Position numbers and translations under genes: made by a program
Notes under the pieces: generated by a model
Told to the model about the DNA's origin: nothing
The model's database searches: none
What the model saw: the letters and a program-made list of their open reading frames with translations, nothing else
From: Nemophila menziesii
Taxonomy: Eukaryota; Streptophyta; Magnoliopsida; Boraginales; Hydrophyllaceae
DNA: 64,000 nucleotides
Reading direction: 5' to 3'
Assembly (NCBI GenBank): GCA_029959085.1
Contig: JARWIR010000031.1
Span: forward strand, 7,130,001 to 7,194,000
In this document: positions 35,500 through 48,325 of the stretch, in pieces
Layout: every line of letters starts with the position of its first letter
How positions within the stretch are numbered: position 1 is the stretch's first letter

Positions 35500-37170
35500 T
35501 GTCACGCCCCGAAAAAAAACACGACTATCTATCTAATTTAAAATAAATAAAAGTACATTTTATTACAACAATTTACTATTTATTACAACAATTTACTATT
35601 TATTACATTTAAAATAAATAATTACAAGCTAGTAAATAGAAAAATCTATTCTTCCTCTTCAACTTGTTCCTAGGTAATTGACCACTACCCAAATCCTTAA
35701 GTTAACTAGCACCTGAAAGGGTGGGAGAAAGAGGGGTGAGCTTCCACTAGCTCAGTGAGAAAGTAAATAATGGTCATATGTAAACTTTAACCTAGGGGCA
35801 GTAATTATATTTAAGACGCTGTCATTGAACTCGTATAGGTCTGAATATAAATTAAACATTTATAAAGCAATAAATAAATAAATCAGATAAATGTACATAT
35901 CAAACTAGGCAGCCCATACTACCCAGCAGGCTATATACACAAGCAAGTAATAAACACGTTGCAATGGATACTGTGGTCTTGCCCTTATGACTCCCGCCGG
36001 AACTCTCGATCCCTTATCACTCCCACTGGTTATACCCCGGGTAAACCGAACCTACGACCCACTGGCCAAGGAACTCTCCGTCACATGCGCCAGGAGGGAA
36101 TAGATCATGATAGTCGTGTTAACCCTGGCAAGCCCGCTGCCGTCCAGTGTCACACGATTGTATCATGTCGAACAATCGATCGATAGATATATCAAATATC
36201 AAATATGAATTGACTAAGTAGGTCGATTCAACAACGATAGCAATTAACAATTATTGGATAGACGGCGAAGTAGGTCGTGCTACAATTAATTATATGATAA
36301 CGAAATAATACAATTAATCAAATAATTACGAGACAATATAATTCAGATAGATAACACCACATAGAGTCCAAAAACATCGAATTAAATATATTACTGAATA
36401 ATTTAAAATACGGTTAAAGATAAACATATTAAAGATTATTTAAACCCTCACCTGAAAAAGAGGATATTAGTGGGTGATTATTAAGTGGCCGCCTATCTAC
36501 CCGATATTGGCATAACTTCTCATCTCGATTCGAAGTTCAATAATATTATTTACTGTTTATATATATTCTAATTGTTTAGTAAATAAGAATAAGTGTTTTA
36601 TTATAAAATTTCTTGACTGCTGTAGTATATACTGTACATCTAACCAATAAATGTCTTACGAAATATACATATACATTTATATATAAAGGAAGGAGACGTC
36701 GGTCAAGAAGGGAAAAGAATAAGAAATTGACAAGTGTTCTTTAGTAAATGACTAAGATATTTATTGGCTGAGGTGGAGCTGTCTAATTGAGCTTCTAGAA
36801 GAAAAGAAGAAAGAATTTTACATGACTATTAGTTGGTGAGATAAAAGGTGGTTGTGTGTAAATTATGCAACGTGGAATTATAATTCTTAGGTTCTTATTG
36901 CATTATCTAATTTCATACATAAATATGGTAATCCAAAAGCATCTATGGTGTAGTGTAAGCATACGTGATTCAGTCATTATTTTCTGCACCTCAAAATTAG
37001 CTTTGAATTTAACATTGAATACACGTTATAAACCTACCATATAAAGGTTATTCATGATTTAATTTCCAATCTAAATCAAACTATAAGTTATAATTTAAAT
37101 AATTTTCTTTTTAAAAATTAAATGAATATATTAATTAAATCAGATACAAATATATTTTAGGGGTATCACA
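35500..37170 (-). repeat. Array copy C: full LTR (1671 bp)
   Basis: First complete LTR, ending GGGGTATCACA. A full-length copy reads ATAATTCTTAGG at the point where A and B are cut. Confidence 0.93.
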
Positions 37171-37659
37171 TTCTCTCCAACTTACAAAAATTTCGCCCAC
37201 GAAATTTATCTTACTATTAATTTTTAATTCAAATTATAAAATTTTCGATCTTTCATTTTTAACTAACCTCAATATTAGAATTATGCAGTTAAAACGTAAC
37301 ATATCAATATAAATTATGGGAAATTATCAAGTATAGATACTGAACATTCAAACACTTAATCAATACATATAATTAATCTCTGATTAGTTTACTATTAAGA
37401 TCCTAAGTGTTCAAATATAGGTCAATCTAATAACCAAAAGCAATGAAACTTTCTCGAGATGGCCAGACTCAAGAAATTATCACCACACTTAGTACTAGAC
37501 GAGGGATCAACCTCAAGAGTTATCTTGGGGTTGGTTCAATGACAAACACTAATTAAATTTAATTTTAAATGGTTATACTTTTTAATCTACCCATTATCCA
37601 CAGTCTGAGAATCATATCCCCGGTTACGCTTAGAGACTACTCTAAGCTCTGATACCACT
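37171..37659 (-). mobile_element. Internal region 1 of the array, with primer site and polypurine tract
   Basis: 489 bp. On the plus strand, GCTCTGATACCA at 37646-37657 is the complement of the initiator tRNA-Met primer site, and TTCTCTCCAACTTA at 37171-37184 is the complement of the polypurine tract. Next to the latter, a minus-strand frame K-F-R-G-R-N-F runs into the LTR and stops, resembling the tail of a chromovirus Pol. No other coding sense is visible. The other five internal regions have the same length. Confidence 0.88.
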
Positions 37660-39322
37660 TGTCACGCCCCGAAAAAAAACACGACTATCTATCTAATTTA
37701 AAATAAATAAAAGTACATTTTATTACAACAATTTACTATTTATTACATTTAAAATAAATAATTACAAGCTAGTAAATAGAAAAATCTATTCTTCCTCTTC
37801 AACCTGTTCCTAGGTAATTGACCACTACCCAAATCCTTAAGTTAACTAGCACCTGAAAGGGTGGGAGAAAGAGGGGTGAGCTTCCACTAGCTCAGTGAGA
37901 AAGTAAATAATGGTCATATGTAAACTTTAACCTAGGGGCAGTAATTATATTTAAGACGCTGTCATTGAACTGGTATAGGTCTGAATATAAATTAAACATT
38001 TATAAAGCAATAAATAAATAAATCAGATAAATGTACATATCAAACTAGGCAGCCCATACTACCCAGGAGGCTATATACACAAGCAAGTAATAAACACGTT
38101 GCAATGGATACTGTGGTCTTTCCCTTATGACTCCCGCCGGAACTCTCGATCCCTTATCACTCCCACTGATTATACCCCGGGTAAATAGAACCTACGACCC
38201 ACTGGCCAAGGAACTCTCCGTCACATGCGCAAGGTGGGAATAGATCATGATAGTCGTGTTAACCCTGGCAAGCCCGCTGCCGCCCAGTGTCACACGATTG
38301 TATCATGTCGAACAATCGATCGATAGATATATCAAATATCAAATATGAATTGACTAAGTAGGTCGATTCAACAACGATAGCAATTAACAATTATTGGATA
38401 GACGGCGAAGTAGGTCGTGCTACCCCAAATATACAAATAATTATATGATAACGAAATAATACAATTAATCAAATAATTACGAGACAATATAATTCAGATA
38501 GATAACACCACGTAGAGTCCAAAAAAATCGAATTAAATATATTACTGAATAATTTAAAATAGGGTTAAAGATAAACATATTAAAGATTATTTAAACCCTC
38601 ACCTGAAAAAGAGGATATTAGTGGGTGATTATTAAGTGGCCGCCTTTCTACCCGATATTGGCATAACTTCTCATCTCGATTCGAAGTTCAATAATATTAT
38701 TTACTGTTTATATATATTCTAATTGTTTAGTAAATAAGAATAAGTGTTTTATTATAAAATTTCTTGACTGCTGTAATATATACTGTACATCTAACCAATA
38801 TATGTCTTACGAAATATACATATACATTTATATATAAAGGAAGGAGACGTCGGTCAAGAAGGGAAAAGAATAAGAAATTGACAAGTGTTCTTTAGTAAAT
38901 GACTAAGATATTTATTGGCTGAGGTGGAGCTGTCTAATTGAGCTTCTAGAATAAAAGAAGAAAGAATGTTACATGACTATTAGTTGGTGGGATAAAAGGT
39001 GGTTGTGTGTAAATTATGCAACGTGGAATTATAATTCTTAGGTTCTTATTGCATTATCTAATTTCATACATAAATATGGTAATCCAAAAGCATCTATGGT
39101 GTAGTGTAAGCATACGTGATTCAGTCATTATTTTCTGCACCTCAAAATTAGATTTGAATTTAACATTGAATACACGTTATAAACCTACCATATAAAGGTT
39201 ATTCATGATTTAATTTCCAATCTAAATCAAACTATAAGTTATAATTTAAATAATTTTCTTTTTATAAAATTAAATGAATATATTAATTAAATCAGATACA
39301 AATATATTTTAGGGGTATCACA
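37660..39322 (-). repeat. Array copy D: full LTR (1663 bp)
   Basis: Complete LTR; lacks the 20-bp duplication of B and C. It disrupts the small plus-strand frame found in the other copies. Confidence 0.93.
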
Positions 39323-39811
39323 TTCTCTCCAACTTACAAAAATTTCGCCCACGAAATTTATCTTACTATTAATTTTTAATTCAAATTATAAAATTTTCGA
39401 TCTTTCATTTTTAACTAACCTCAATATTAGAATTATGCAGTTAAAACGTAACATATCAATATAAATTATGGGAAATTATCAAGTATAGATACTGAACATT
39501 CAAACACTTAATCAATACATATAATTAATCTCTGATTAGTTTACTATTAAGATCCTAAGTGTTCAAATATAGGTTAATCTAATAACCAAAAGCAATGAAA
39601 CTTTCTCGAGATGGCCAGACTCAAGAAATTATCACCACACTTAGTACTAGACCAGGGATCAACCTCAAGAGTTATCTTGGGGTTGGTTCAATGACAACTA
39701 CTAATTAAGTTTAATTTTAAATGGTTATACTTTTTAATCTATCCATTATCCACAGTTTGAGAATCCTATCCCCGGTTACGCTTAGAGACTACTCTAAGCT
39801 CTGATACCACT
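39323..39811 (-). mobile_element. Internal region 2 of the array
   Basis: 489 bp, near-identical to region 1, with the same primer site next to copy E. Confidence 0.88.
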
Positions 39812-41472
39812 TGTCACGCCCCGAAAAAAAACACGACTACAAATCTAATTTAAAATAAATAAAAGTACATTTTATTACAACAATTTACTATTTATTACAT
39901 TTAAAATAAATAATTACAAGCTAGTAAATAGAAAAATCTATTCTTCCTCTTCAACCTGTTCCTAGGTAATTGACCACTACCCAAATCCTTAAGTTAACTA
40001 GCACCTGAAAGGGTGGGAGAAAGAGGGGTGAGCTTTCACTAGCTCAGTGAGAAAGTAAATAATGGTCATATGTAAACTTTAACCTAAGGGCAGTAATTAT
40101 ATTTAAGACGCTGTCATTGAACTGGTATAGGTCTGAATATAAATTAAACATTTATAAAGCAATAAATAAATAAATCAGATAAATGTACATATCAAACTAG
40201 GCAGCCCATACTACCCAGCAGGCTATATACACAAGCAAGTAATAAACACGTTGCAATGGATACTGTGGTCTTACCCTTATGACTCCCGCCGGAACTCTCG
40301 ATCCCTTATCACTCCCACTGGTTATACCCCGGGTAAACCGAACCTACGACCCACTGGCCAAGGAACTCTCCGTCACATGCGCCAGGTGGGAATAGATCAT
40401 GATAGTCGTGTTAACCCTGGCAAGCCCGCTGCCGCCCAGTGTCACACGATTGTATCATGTCGAACAATCGATCGATAGATATATCAAATATCAAATATGA
40501 ATTGACTAAGTAGGTCGATTCAACAACGATAGCAATTAACAATTATTGGATAGACGGCGAAGTAGGTCGTGCTACCCCAAATATACAATTAATTATATGA
40601 TAACGAAATAATACAATTAATCAAATAATTACGAGACAATATAATTCAGATAGATAACACCATATAGAGTCCAAAAACATCGAATTAAATATATTACTGA
40701 ATAATTTAAAATAGGGTTAAAGATAAACATATTAAAGATTATTTAAACCCTCACCTGAAAAAGAGGATATTAGTGGGTGATTATTAAGTGGCCGCCTTTC
40801 TACCCGATATTGGCATAACTTCTCATCTCGATTCGAAGTTCAATAATATTATTTACTGTTTATATATATTCTAATTGTTTAGTAAATAAGAATAAGTGTT
40901 TTATTATAAAATTTCTTGACTGCTGTAATATATACTGTACATCTAACCAATATATGTCACATATATATACATATACATTTATATATAAAGGAAGGAGACG
41001 TCGGTCAAGAAGGGAAAAGAATAAGAAGTTGACAAGTGTTCTTTAGTAAATGACTAAGATATTTATTGGCTGAGGTGGAGCTGTCTAATTGAGCTTCTAG
41101 AAGAAAAGAAGAAAGAATTTTACATGACTATTAGTTGGTGGGATAAAAGGTGGTTGTGTGTAAATTATGCAACGTGGATTTATAATTCTTAGGTTCTTAT
41201 TTCATTATCTAATTTCATACATAAATATGGTAATCCAAAAGCATCTATGGTGTAGTGTAAGCATACGTGATTCAGTCATTATTTTCTACACCTCAAAATT
41301 AGCTTTGAATTTAACATTGAATACACGTTATAAACCTACCATATAAAGGTTATTCATGATTTAATTTCCAATCTAAATCAAACTATAAGTTATAATTTAA
41401 ATAATTTTCTTTTTAAAAATTAAATGAATATATTAATTAAATCAGATACAAATATATTTTAGGGGTATCACA
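39812..41472 (-). repeat. Array copy E: full LTR (1661 bp)
   Basis: Complete LTR. Near 40960 it has a variant CACATATATATACATA block shared in form only with copy I. Confidence 0.93.
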
Positions 41473-41961
41473 TTCTCTCCAACTTACAAAAATTTCGCCC
41501 ACGAAATTTATCTTACTATTAATTTTTAATTCAAATTATAAAATTTTCGATCTTTCATTTTTAACTAACCTCAATATTAGAATTATGCAGTTAAAACGTA
41601 ACATATCAATATAAATTCTGGGAAATTATCAAGTATAGATACTGAACATTCAAACACTTAATCAATACATATAATTAATCTCTTATTAGTTTACTATTAA
41701 GATCCTAAGTGTTCAAATATAGGTTAATCTAATAACCAAAAGCAATGAAACTTTCTCGAGATGGCCAGACTCAAGAAATTATCACCACACTTAGTACTAG
41801 ACCAGGGATCAAGCTCAAGAGTTATCTTGGGGTTGGTTCAATGACAAACACTAATTAAGTTTAATTTTAAATGGTTATACTTTTTAATCTACCCATTATC
41901 CACAGTCTGAGAATCCTATCCCCGGTTACGCTTAGAGACTACTCTAAGCTCTGATACCACT
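41473..41961 (-). mobile_element. Internal region 3 of the array
   Basis: 489 bp, same layout as region 1. Confidence 0.88.
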
Positions 41962-43594
41962 TGTCACGCCCCGAAAAAAAACACGACTATCTATCTAATT
42001 TAAAATAAATAAAAGTAAATTTTATTACAACAATTTACTATTTATTACATTTAAAATAAATAATTACAAGCTAGTAAATAGAAAAATCTATTCTTCCTCT
42101 TCAACCTGTTCCCAGGTAATTGACCACTACCCAAATCCTTAAGTTAACTAGCACCTGAAAGGGTGGGAGAAAGAGGGGTGAGCTTCCACTAGCTCAGTGA
42201 GAAAGTAAATAATGGTCATATGTAAACTTTAACCTAGGGGCAGTAATTATATTTAAGACGCTGTCATTGAACTGGTATAGGTCTGAATATAAATTAAACA
42301 TTTATAAAGCAATAAATAAATAAATCAGATAAATGTACATATCAAACTAGGCAGCCCATACTACCCAGCAGGCTATATACACAAGCAAGAAATAAACACG
42401 TTGCAAAGGATACTGTGGTCTTGCCCTTATGACTCACGCCGGAACTCTCGATCCCTTATCACTCCAACTGGTTATACCCCGGGTAAACCGAACCTACGAC
42501 CCACTGGCCAAGGAACTCTCCGTCACATGCGCCAGGTGGGAATAGATCATGATAGTCGTGTTAACCCTGGCAAGCCCGCTGCCGCCCAATCGATCGATAG
42601 ATATATCAAATATCAAATATGAATTGACTAAGTAGGTCGATTCAACAACGATAGCAATTAACAATTATTGGATAGACGGCGAAGTAGGTCGTGCTACCCC
42701 AAATATACAATTGATTATATGATAACGAAATAATACAATTAATCAAATAATTACGAGACAATATAATTCAGATAGATAACACCACGTAGAGTCCAAAAAA
42801 ATCGAATTAAATATATTACTGAATAATTTAAATAGGGTTAAAGATAAACATATTAAAGATTATTTAAACCCTCACCTGAAAAAGAGGATATTAGTGGGTG
42901 ATTATTAAGTGGCCGCCTATCTACCCGATATTGGCATAACTTCTCATTTCGATTCGAAGTTCAATAATATTATTTACTGTTTATATATATTCTAATTGTT
43001 TAGTAAATAAGAATAAGTGTTTTATTATAAAATTTCTTGACTGCTGTAATATATACTGTACATCTAACCAATATATGTCTTACGAAATATACATATACAT
43101 TTATATATAAAGGAAGGAGACGTCGGTCAAGAAGGGAAAAGAATAAGAAATTGACAAGTGTTCTTTAGTAAATGACTAAGATATTTATTGGCTGAGGTGG
43201 AGCTGTCTAATTGAGCTTCTAGAAGAAAAGAAGAAAGAATGTTACATGACTATTAGTTGGTGGGATAAAAGGTGGTTGTGTGTAAATTATGCAACGTGGA
43301 ATTATAATTCTTAGGTTCTTATTGCATTATCTAATTTCATACATAAATATGGTAATCCAAAAGCATCTATGGTGTAGTGTAAGCATACGTGATTCAGTCA
43401 TTATTTTCTGCACCTCAAAATTAGATTTGAATTTAACATTGAATACACGTTATAAACCTACCATATAAAGGTTATTCATGATTTAATTTCCAATCTAAAT
43501 CAAACTATAAGTTATAATTTAAATAATTTTCTTTTTAAAAATTAAATGAATATATTAATTAAATCAGATACAAATATATTTTAGGGGTATCACA
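41962..43594 (-). repeat. Array copy F: full LTR (1633 bp)
   Basis: Shares with G and H a 26-bp deletion after GCTGCCGCCCA (about 42588) and the variants GACTCACGCC and TCCAACTGG. Its left part still resembles C-E. Confidence 0.93.
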
Positions 43595-44083
43595 TTCTCT
43601 CCAACTTACAAAAATTTCGCCCACGAAATTTATCTTACTATTAATTTTTAATTCAAATTATAAAATTTTCGATCTTTCATTTTTAACTAACCTCAATATT
43701 AGAATTATGCAGTTAAAACGTAACATATCAATATAAATTATGGGAAATTATCAAGTATAGATACTGAACATTCAAACACTTAATCATTACATATAATTAA
43801 TCTCTGATTAGTTTACTATTAAGATCCTAAGTGTTCAAATATAGGTCAATCTAATAACCAAAAGCAATGAAACTTTCTCGAGATGGCCAGACTCAAGAAA
43901 TTATCACCACACTTAGTACTAGACCAGGGATCAACCTCAAGAGTTATCTTGGGGTTGGTTCAATGACAAACACTAATTAAGTTTAATTTTAAATGGTTAT
44001 ACTTTTTAATCTACCCATTATCCACAGTCTGAGAATCCTATCCCCGGTTACGCTTAGAGACTACTCTAAGCTCTGATACCACT
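43595..44083 (-). mobile_element. Internal region 4 of the array
   Basis: 489 bp, same layout as region 1. Confidence 0.88.
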
Positions 44084-45715
44084 TGTCACGCCCCGAAAAA
44101 AAACACGACTATCTATCTAATTTAAAATAAATAAAAGTACATTTTATTACAACAATTTACTATTTATTACATTTAAAATAAATAATTACAAGCTAGTAAA
44201 TAGAAAAATCTATTCTTCCTCTTCAACCTGTTCCTAGGTAATTGACACTACCCAAATCCTTAAGTTAACTAGCACCTGAAAGGGTGGGAGAAAGAGGGGT
44301 GAGCTTCCACTAGCTTAGTGAGAAAGTAAATAATGGTCATATGTAAAATTTAACCTAGGGGCAGTAATTATATTTAAGACGCTGTCATTGAACTGGTATA
44401 GGTCTGAATATAAATTAAACATTTATAAAGCAATAAATAAATAAATCAGATAAATGTACATATCAAACTAGGCAGCCCATACTACCCAGCAGGCTATATA
44501 CACATGCAAGTAATAAACACGTTGCAAAGGATACTGTGGTCTTGCCCTTATGACTCACGCCGGAACTCTCGATCCCTTATCACTCCAACTGGTTATACCC
44601 CGGGTAAACCGAACCTACGACCCACTGGCCAAGGAACTCTCCGTCACATGCGCCAGGTGGGAATAGATCATGATAGTCGTGTTAACCCTGGCAAGCCCGC
44701 TGCCGCCCAATCGATCGATAGATATATCAAATATCAAATATGAATTGACTAAGTAGGCCGATTCAACAACGATAGCAATTAACAATTATTGGATAGACGG
44801 CGAAGTAGGTCGTGCTACCCCAAATATACAATTGATTATATGATAACGAAATAATACAATTAATCAAATAATTACGAGACAATATAATTCAGATAGATAA
44901 CACCACGTAGAGTCCAAAAAAATCGAATTAAATATATTACTGAATAATTTAAATAGGGTTAAAGATAAACATATTAAAGATTATTTAAACCCTCACCTGA
45001 AAAAGAGGATATTAGTGGGTGATTATTAAGTGGCCGCCTATCTACCCGATATTGGCATAACTTCTCATTTCGATTCGAAGTTCAATAATATTATTTACTG
45101 TTTATATATATTCTAATTGTTTAGTAAATAAGAATAAGTGTTTTATTATAAAATTTCTTGACTGCTGTAATATATACTGTACATCTAACCAATATATGTC
45201 TTACGAAATATACATATACATTTATATATAAAGGAAGGAGACGTCGGTCAAGAAGGGAAAAGAATAAGAAATTGACAAGTGTTCTTTAGTAAATGACTAA
45301 GATATTTATTGGCTGAGGTGGAGCTGTCTAATTGAGCTTCTAGAAGAAAAGAAGAAAGAATGTTACATGACTATTAGTTGGTGGGATAAAAGGTGGTTGT
45401 GTGTAAATTATGCAACGTGGAATTATAATTCTTAGGTTCTTATTGCATTATCTAATTTCATACATAAATATGGTAATCCAAAAGCATCTATGGTGTAGTG
45501 TAAGCATACGTGATTCAGTCATTATTTTCTGCACCTCAAAATTAGCTTTGAATTTAACATTGAATACACGTTATAAACCTACCATATAAAGGTTATTCAT
45601 GATTTAATTTCCAATCTAAATCAAACTATAAGTTATAATTTAAATAATTTTCTTTTTAAAAATTAAATGAATATATTAATTAAATCAGATACAAATATAT
45701 TTTAGGGGTATCACA
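44084..45715 (-). repeat. Array copy G: full LTR (1632 bp)
   Basis: Carries the 26-bp deletion of F-H and the left-part variants TTGACACTACC and TAGCTTAGTGAG shared with H and I. Confidence 0.93.
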
Positions 45716-46204
45716 TTCTCTCCAACTTACAAAAATTTCGCCCACGAAATTTATCTTACTATTAATTTTTAATTCAAATTATAAAATTTTCGATCTTTCA
45801 TTTTTAACTAACCTCAATATTAGAATTATGCAGTTAAAACGTAACATATCAATATAAATTATGGGAAATTATCAAGTATAGATACTGAACATTCAAACAC
45901 TTAATCAATACATATAATTAATCTCTGATTAGTTTACTATTAAGATCCTAAGTGTTCAAATATAGGTCAATCTAATAACCAAAAGCAATGAAACTTTCTC
46001 GAGATGGCCAGACTCAAGAAATTATCACCACACTTAGTACTAGACCAGGGATCAACCTCAAGAGTTATCTTGGGGTTGGTTCAATGACAAACACTAATTA
46101 AGTTTAATTTTAAATGGTTATACTTTTTAATCTATCCATTATCCACAGTCTGAGAATCCTATCCCCGGTTACGCTTAGAGACTACTCTAAGCTCTGATAC
46201 CACT
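45716..46204 (-). mobile_element. Internal region 5 of the array
   Basis: 489 bp, same layout as region 1. Confidence 0.88.
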
Positions 46205-47836
46205 TGTCACGCCCCGAAAAAAAACACGACTATCTATCTAATTTAAAATAAATAAAAGTACATTTTATTACAACAATTTACTATTTATTACATTTAAAAT
46301 AAATAATTACAAGCTAGTAAATAGAAAAATCTATTCTTCCTCTTCAACCTGTTCCTAGGTAATTGACACTACCCAAATCCTTAAGTTAACTAGCACCTGA
46401 AAGGGTGGGAGAAAGAGGGGTGAGCTTCCACTAGCTTAGTGAGAAAGTAAATAATGGTCATATGTAAAATTTAACCTAGGGGCAGTAATTATATTTAAGA
46501 CGCTGTCATTGAACTGGTATAGGTCTGAATATAAATTAAACATTTATAAAGCAATAAATAAATAAATCAGATAAATGTACATATCAAACTAGGCAGCCCA
46601 TACTACCCAGCAGGCTATATACACAAGCAAGAAATAAACACGTTGCAAAGGATATTGTGGTCTTGCCCTTATGACTCACGCCGGAACTCTCGATCCCTTA
46701 TCACTCCAACTGGTTATACCCCGGGTAAACCGAACCTACGACCCACTGGCCAAGGAACTCTCCGTCACATGCGCCAGGTGGGAATAGATCATGATAGTCG
46801 TGTTAACCCTGGCAAGCCCGCTGCCGCCCAATCGATCGATAGATATATCAAATATCAAATATGAATTGACTAAGTAGGTCGATTCAACAACGATAGCAAT
46901 TAACAATTATTGGATAGACGGCGAAGTAGGTCGTGCTACCCCAAATATACAATTGATTATATGATAACGAAATAATACAATTAATCAAATAATTACGAGA
47001 CAATATAATTCAGATAGATAACACCACGTAGAGTCCAAAAAAATCGAATTAAATATATTACTGAATAATTTAAATAGGGTTAAAGATAAACATATTAAAG
47101 ATTATTTAAACCCTCACCTGAAAAAGAGGATATTAGTGGGTGATTATTAAGTGGCCGCCTATCTACCCGATATTGGCATAACTTCTCATTTCGATTCGAA
47201 GTTCAATAATATTATTTACTGTTTATATATATTCTAATTGTTTAGTAAATAAGAATAAGTGTTTTATTATAAAATTTCTTGACTGCTGTAATATATACTG
47301 TACATCTAACCAATATATGTCTTACGAAATATACATATACATTTATATATAAAGGAAGGAGACGTCGGTCAAGAAGGGAAAAGAATAAGAAATTGACAAG
47401 TGTTCTTTAGTAAATGACTAAGATATTTATTGGCTGAGGTGGAGCTGTCTAATTGAGCTTCTAGAAGAAAAGAAGAAAGAATGTTACATGACTATTAGTT
47501 GGTGGGATAAAAGGTGGTTGTGTGTAAATTATGCAACGTGGAATTATAATTCTTATGTTCTTATTGCATTATCTAATTTCATACATAAATATGGTAATCC
47601 AAAAGCATCTATGGTGTAGTGTAAGCATACGTGATTCAGTCATTATTTTCTGCACCTCAAAATTAGCTTTGAATTTAACATTGAATACACGTTATAAACC
47701 TACCATATAAAGGTTATTCATGATTTAATTTCCAATCTAAATCAAACTATAAGTTATAATTTAAATAATTTTCTTTTTAAAAATTAAATGAATATATTAA
47801 TTAAATCAGATACAAATATATTTTAGGGGTATCACA
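46205..47836 (-). repeat. Array copy H: full LTR (1632 bp)
   Basis: Almost identical to copy G over the whole length; G-H is probably the most recent duplication. Confidence 0.93.
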
Positions 47837-48325
47837 TTCTCTCCAACTTACAAAAATTTCGCCCACGAAATTTATCTTACTATTAATTTTTAATTCAAAT
47901 TATAAAATTTTCGATCTTTCATTTTTAACTAACCTCAATATTAGAATTATGCAGTTAAAACGTAACATATTAATATAAATTATGGGAAATTATCAAGTAT
48001 AGATACTGAACATTCAAACACTTAATCAATACATATAATTAATCTCTGATTAGTTTACTATTAAGATCCTAAGTGTTCAAATATAGGTCAATCTAATAAC
48101 CAAAAGCAATGAAACTTTCTCGAGATGGCCAGACTCAAGAAATTATCACCACACTTAGTACTAGACCAGGGATCAACCTCAAGAGTTATCTTGGGGTTCG
48201 TTCAATGACAAACACTAATTAAGTTTAATTTTAAATGGTTATACTTTTTAATCTACCCATTATCCACAGTCTGAGAATCCTATCCCCGGTTACGCTTAGA
48301 GACTACTCTAAGCTCTGATACCACT
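47837..48325 (-). mobile_element. Internal region 6 of the array
   Basis: 489 bp, same layout as region 1. Confidence 0.88.
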
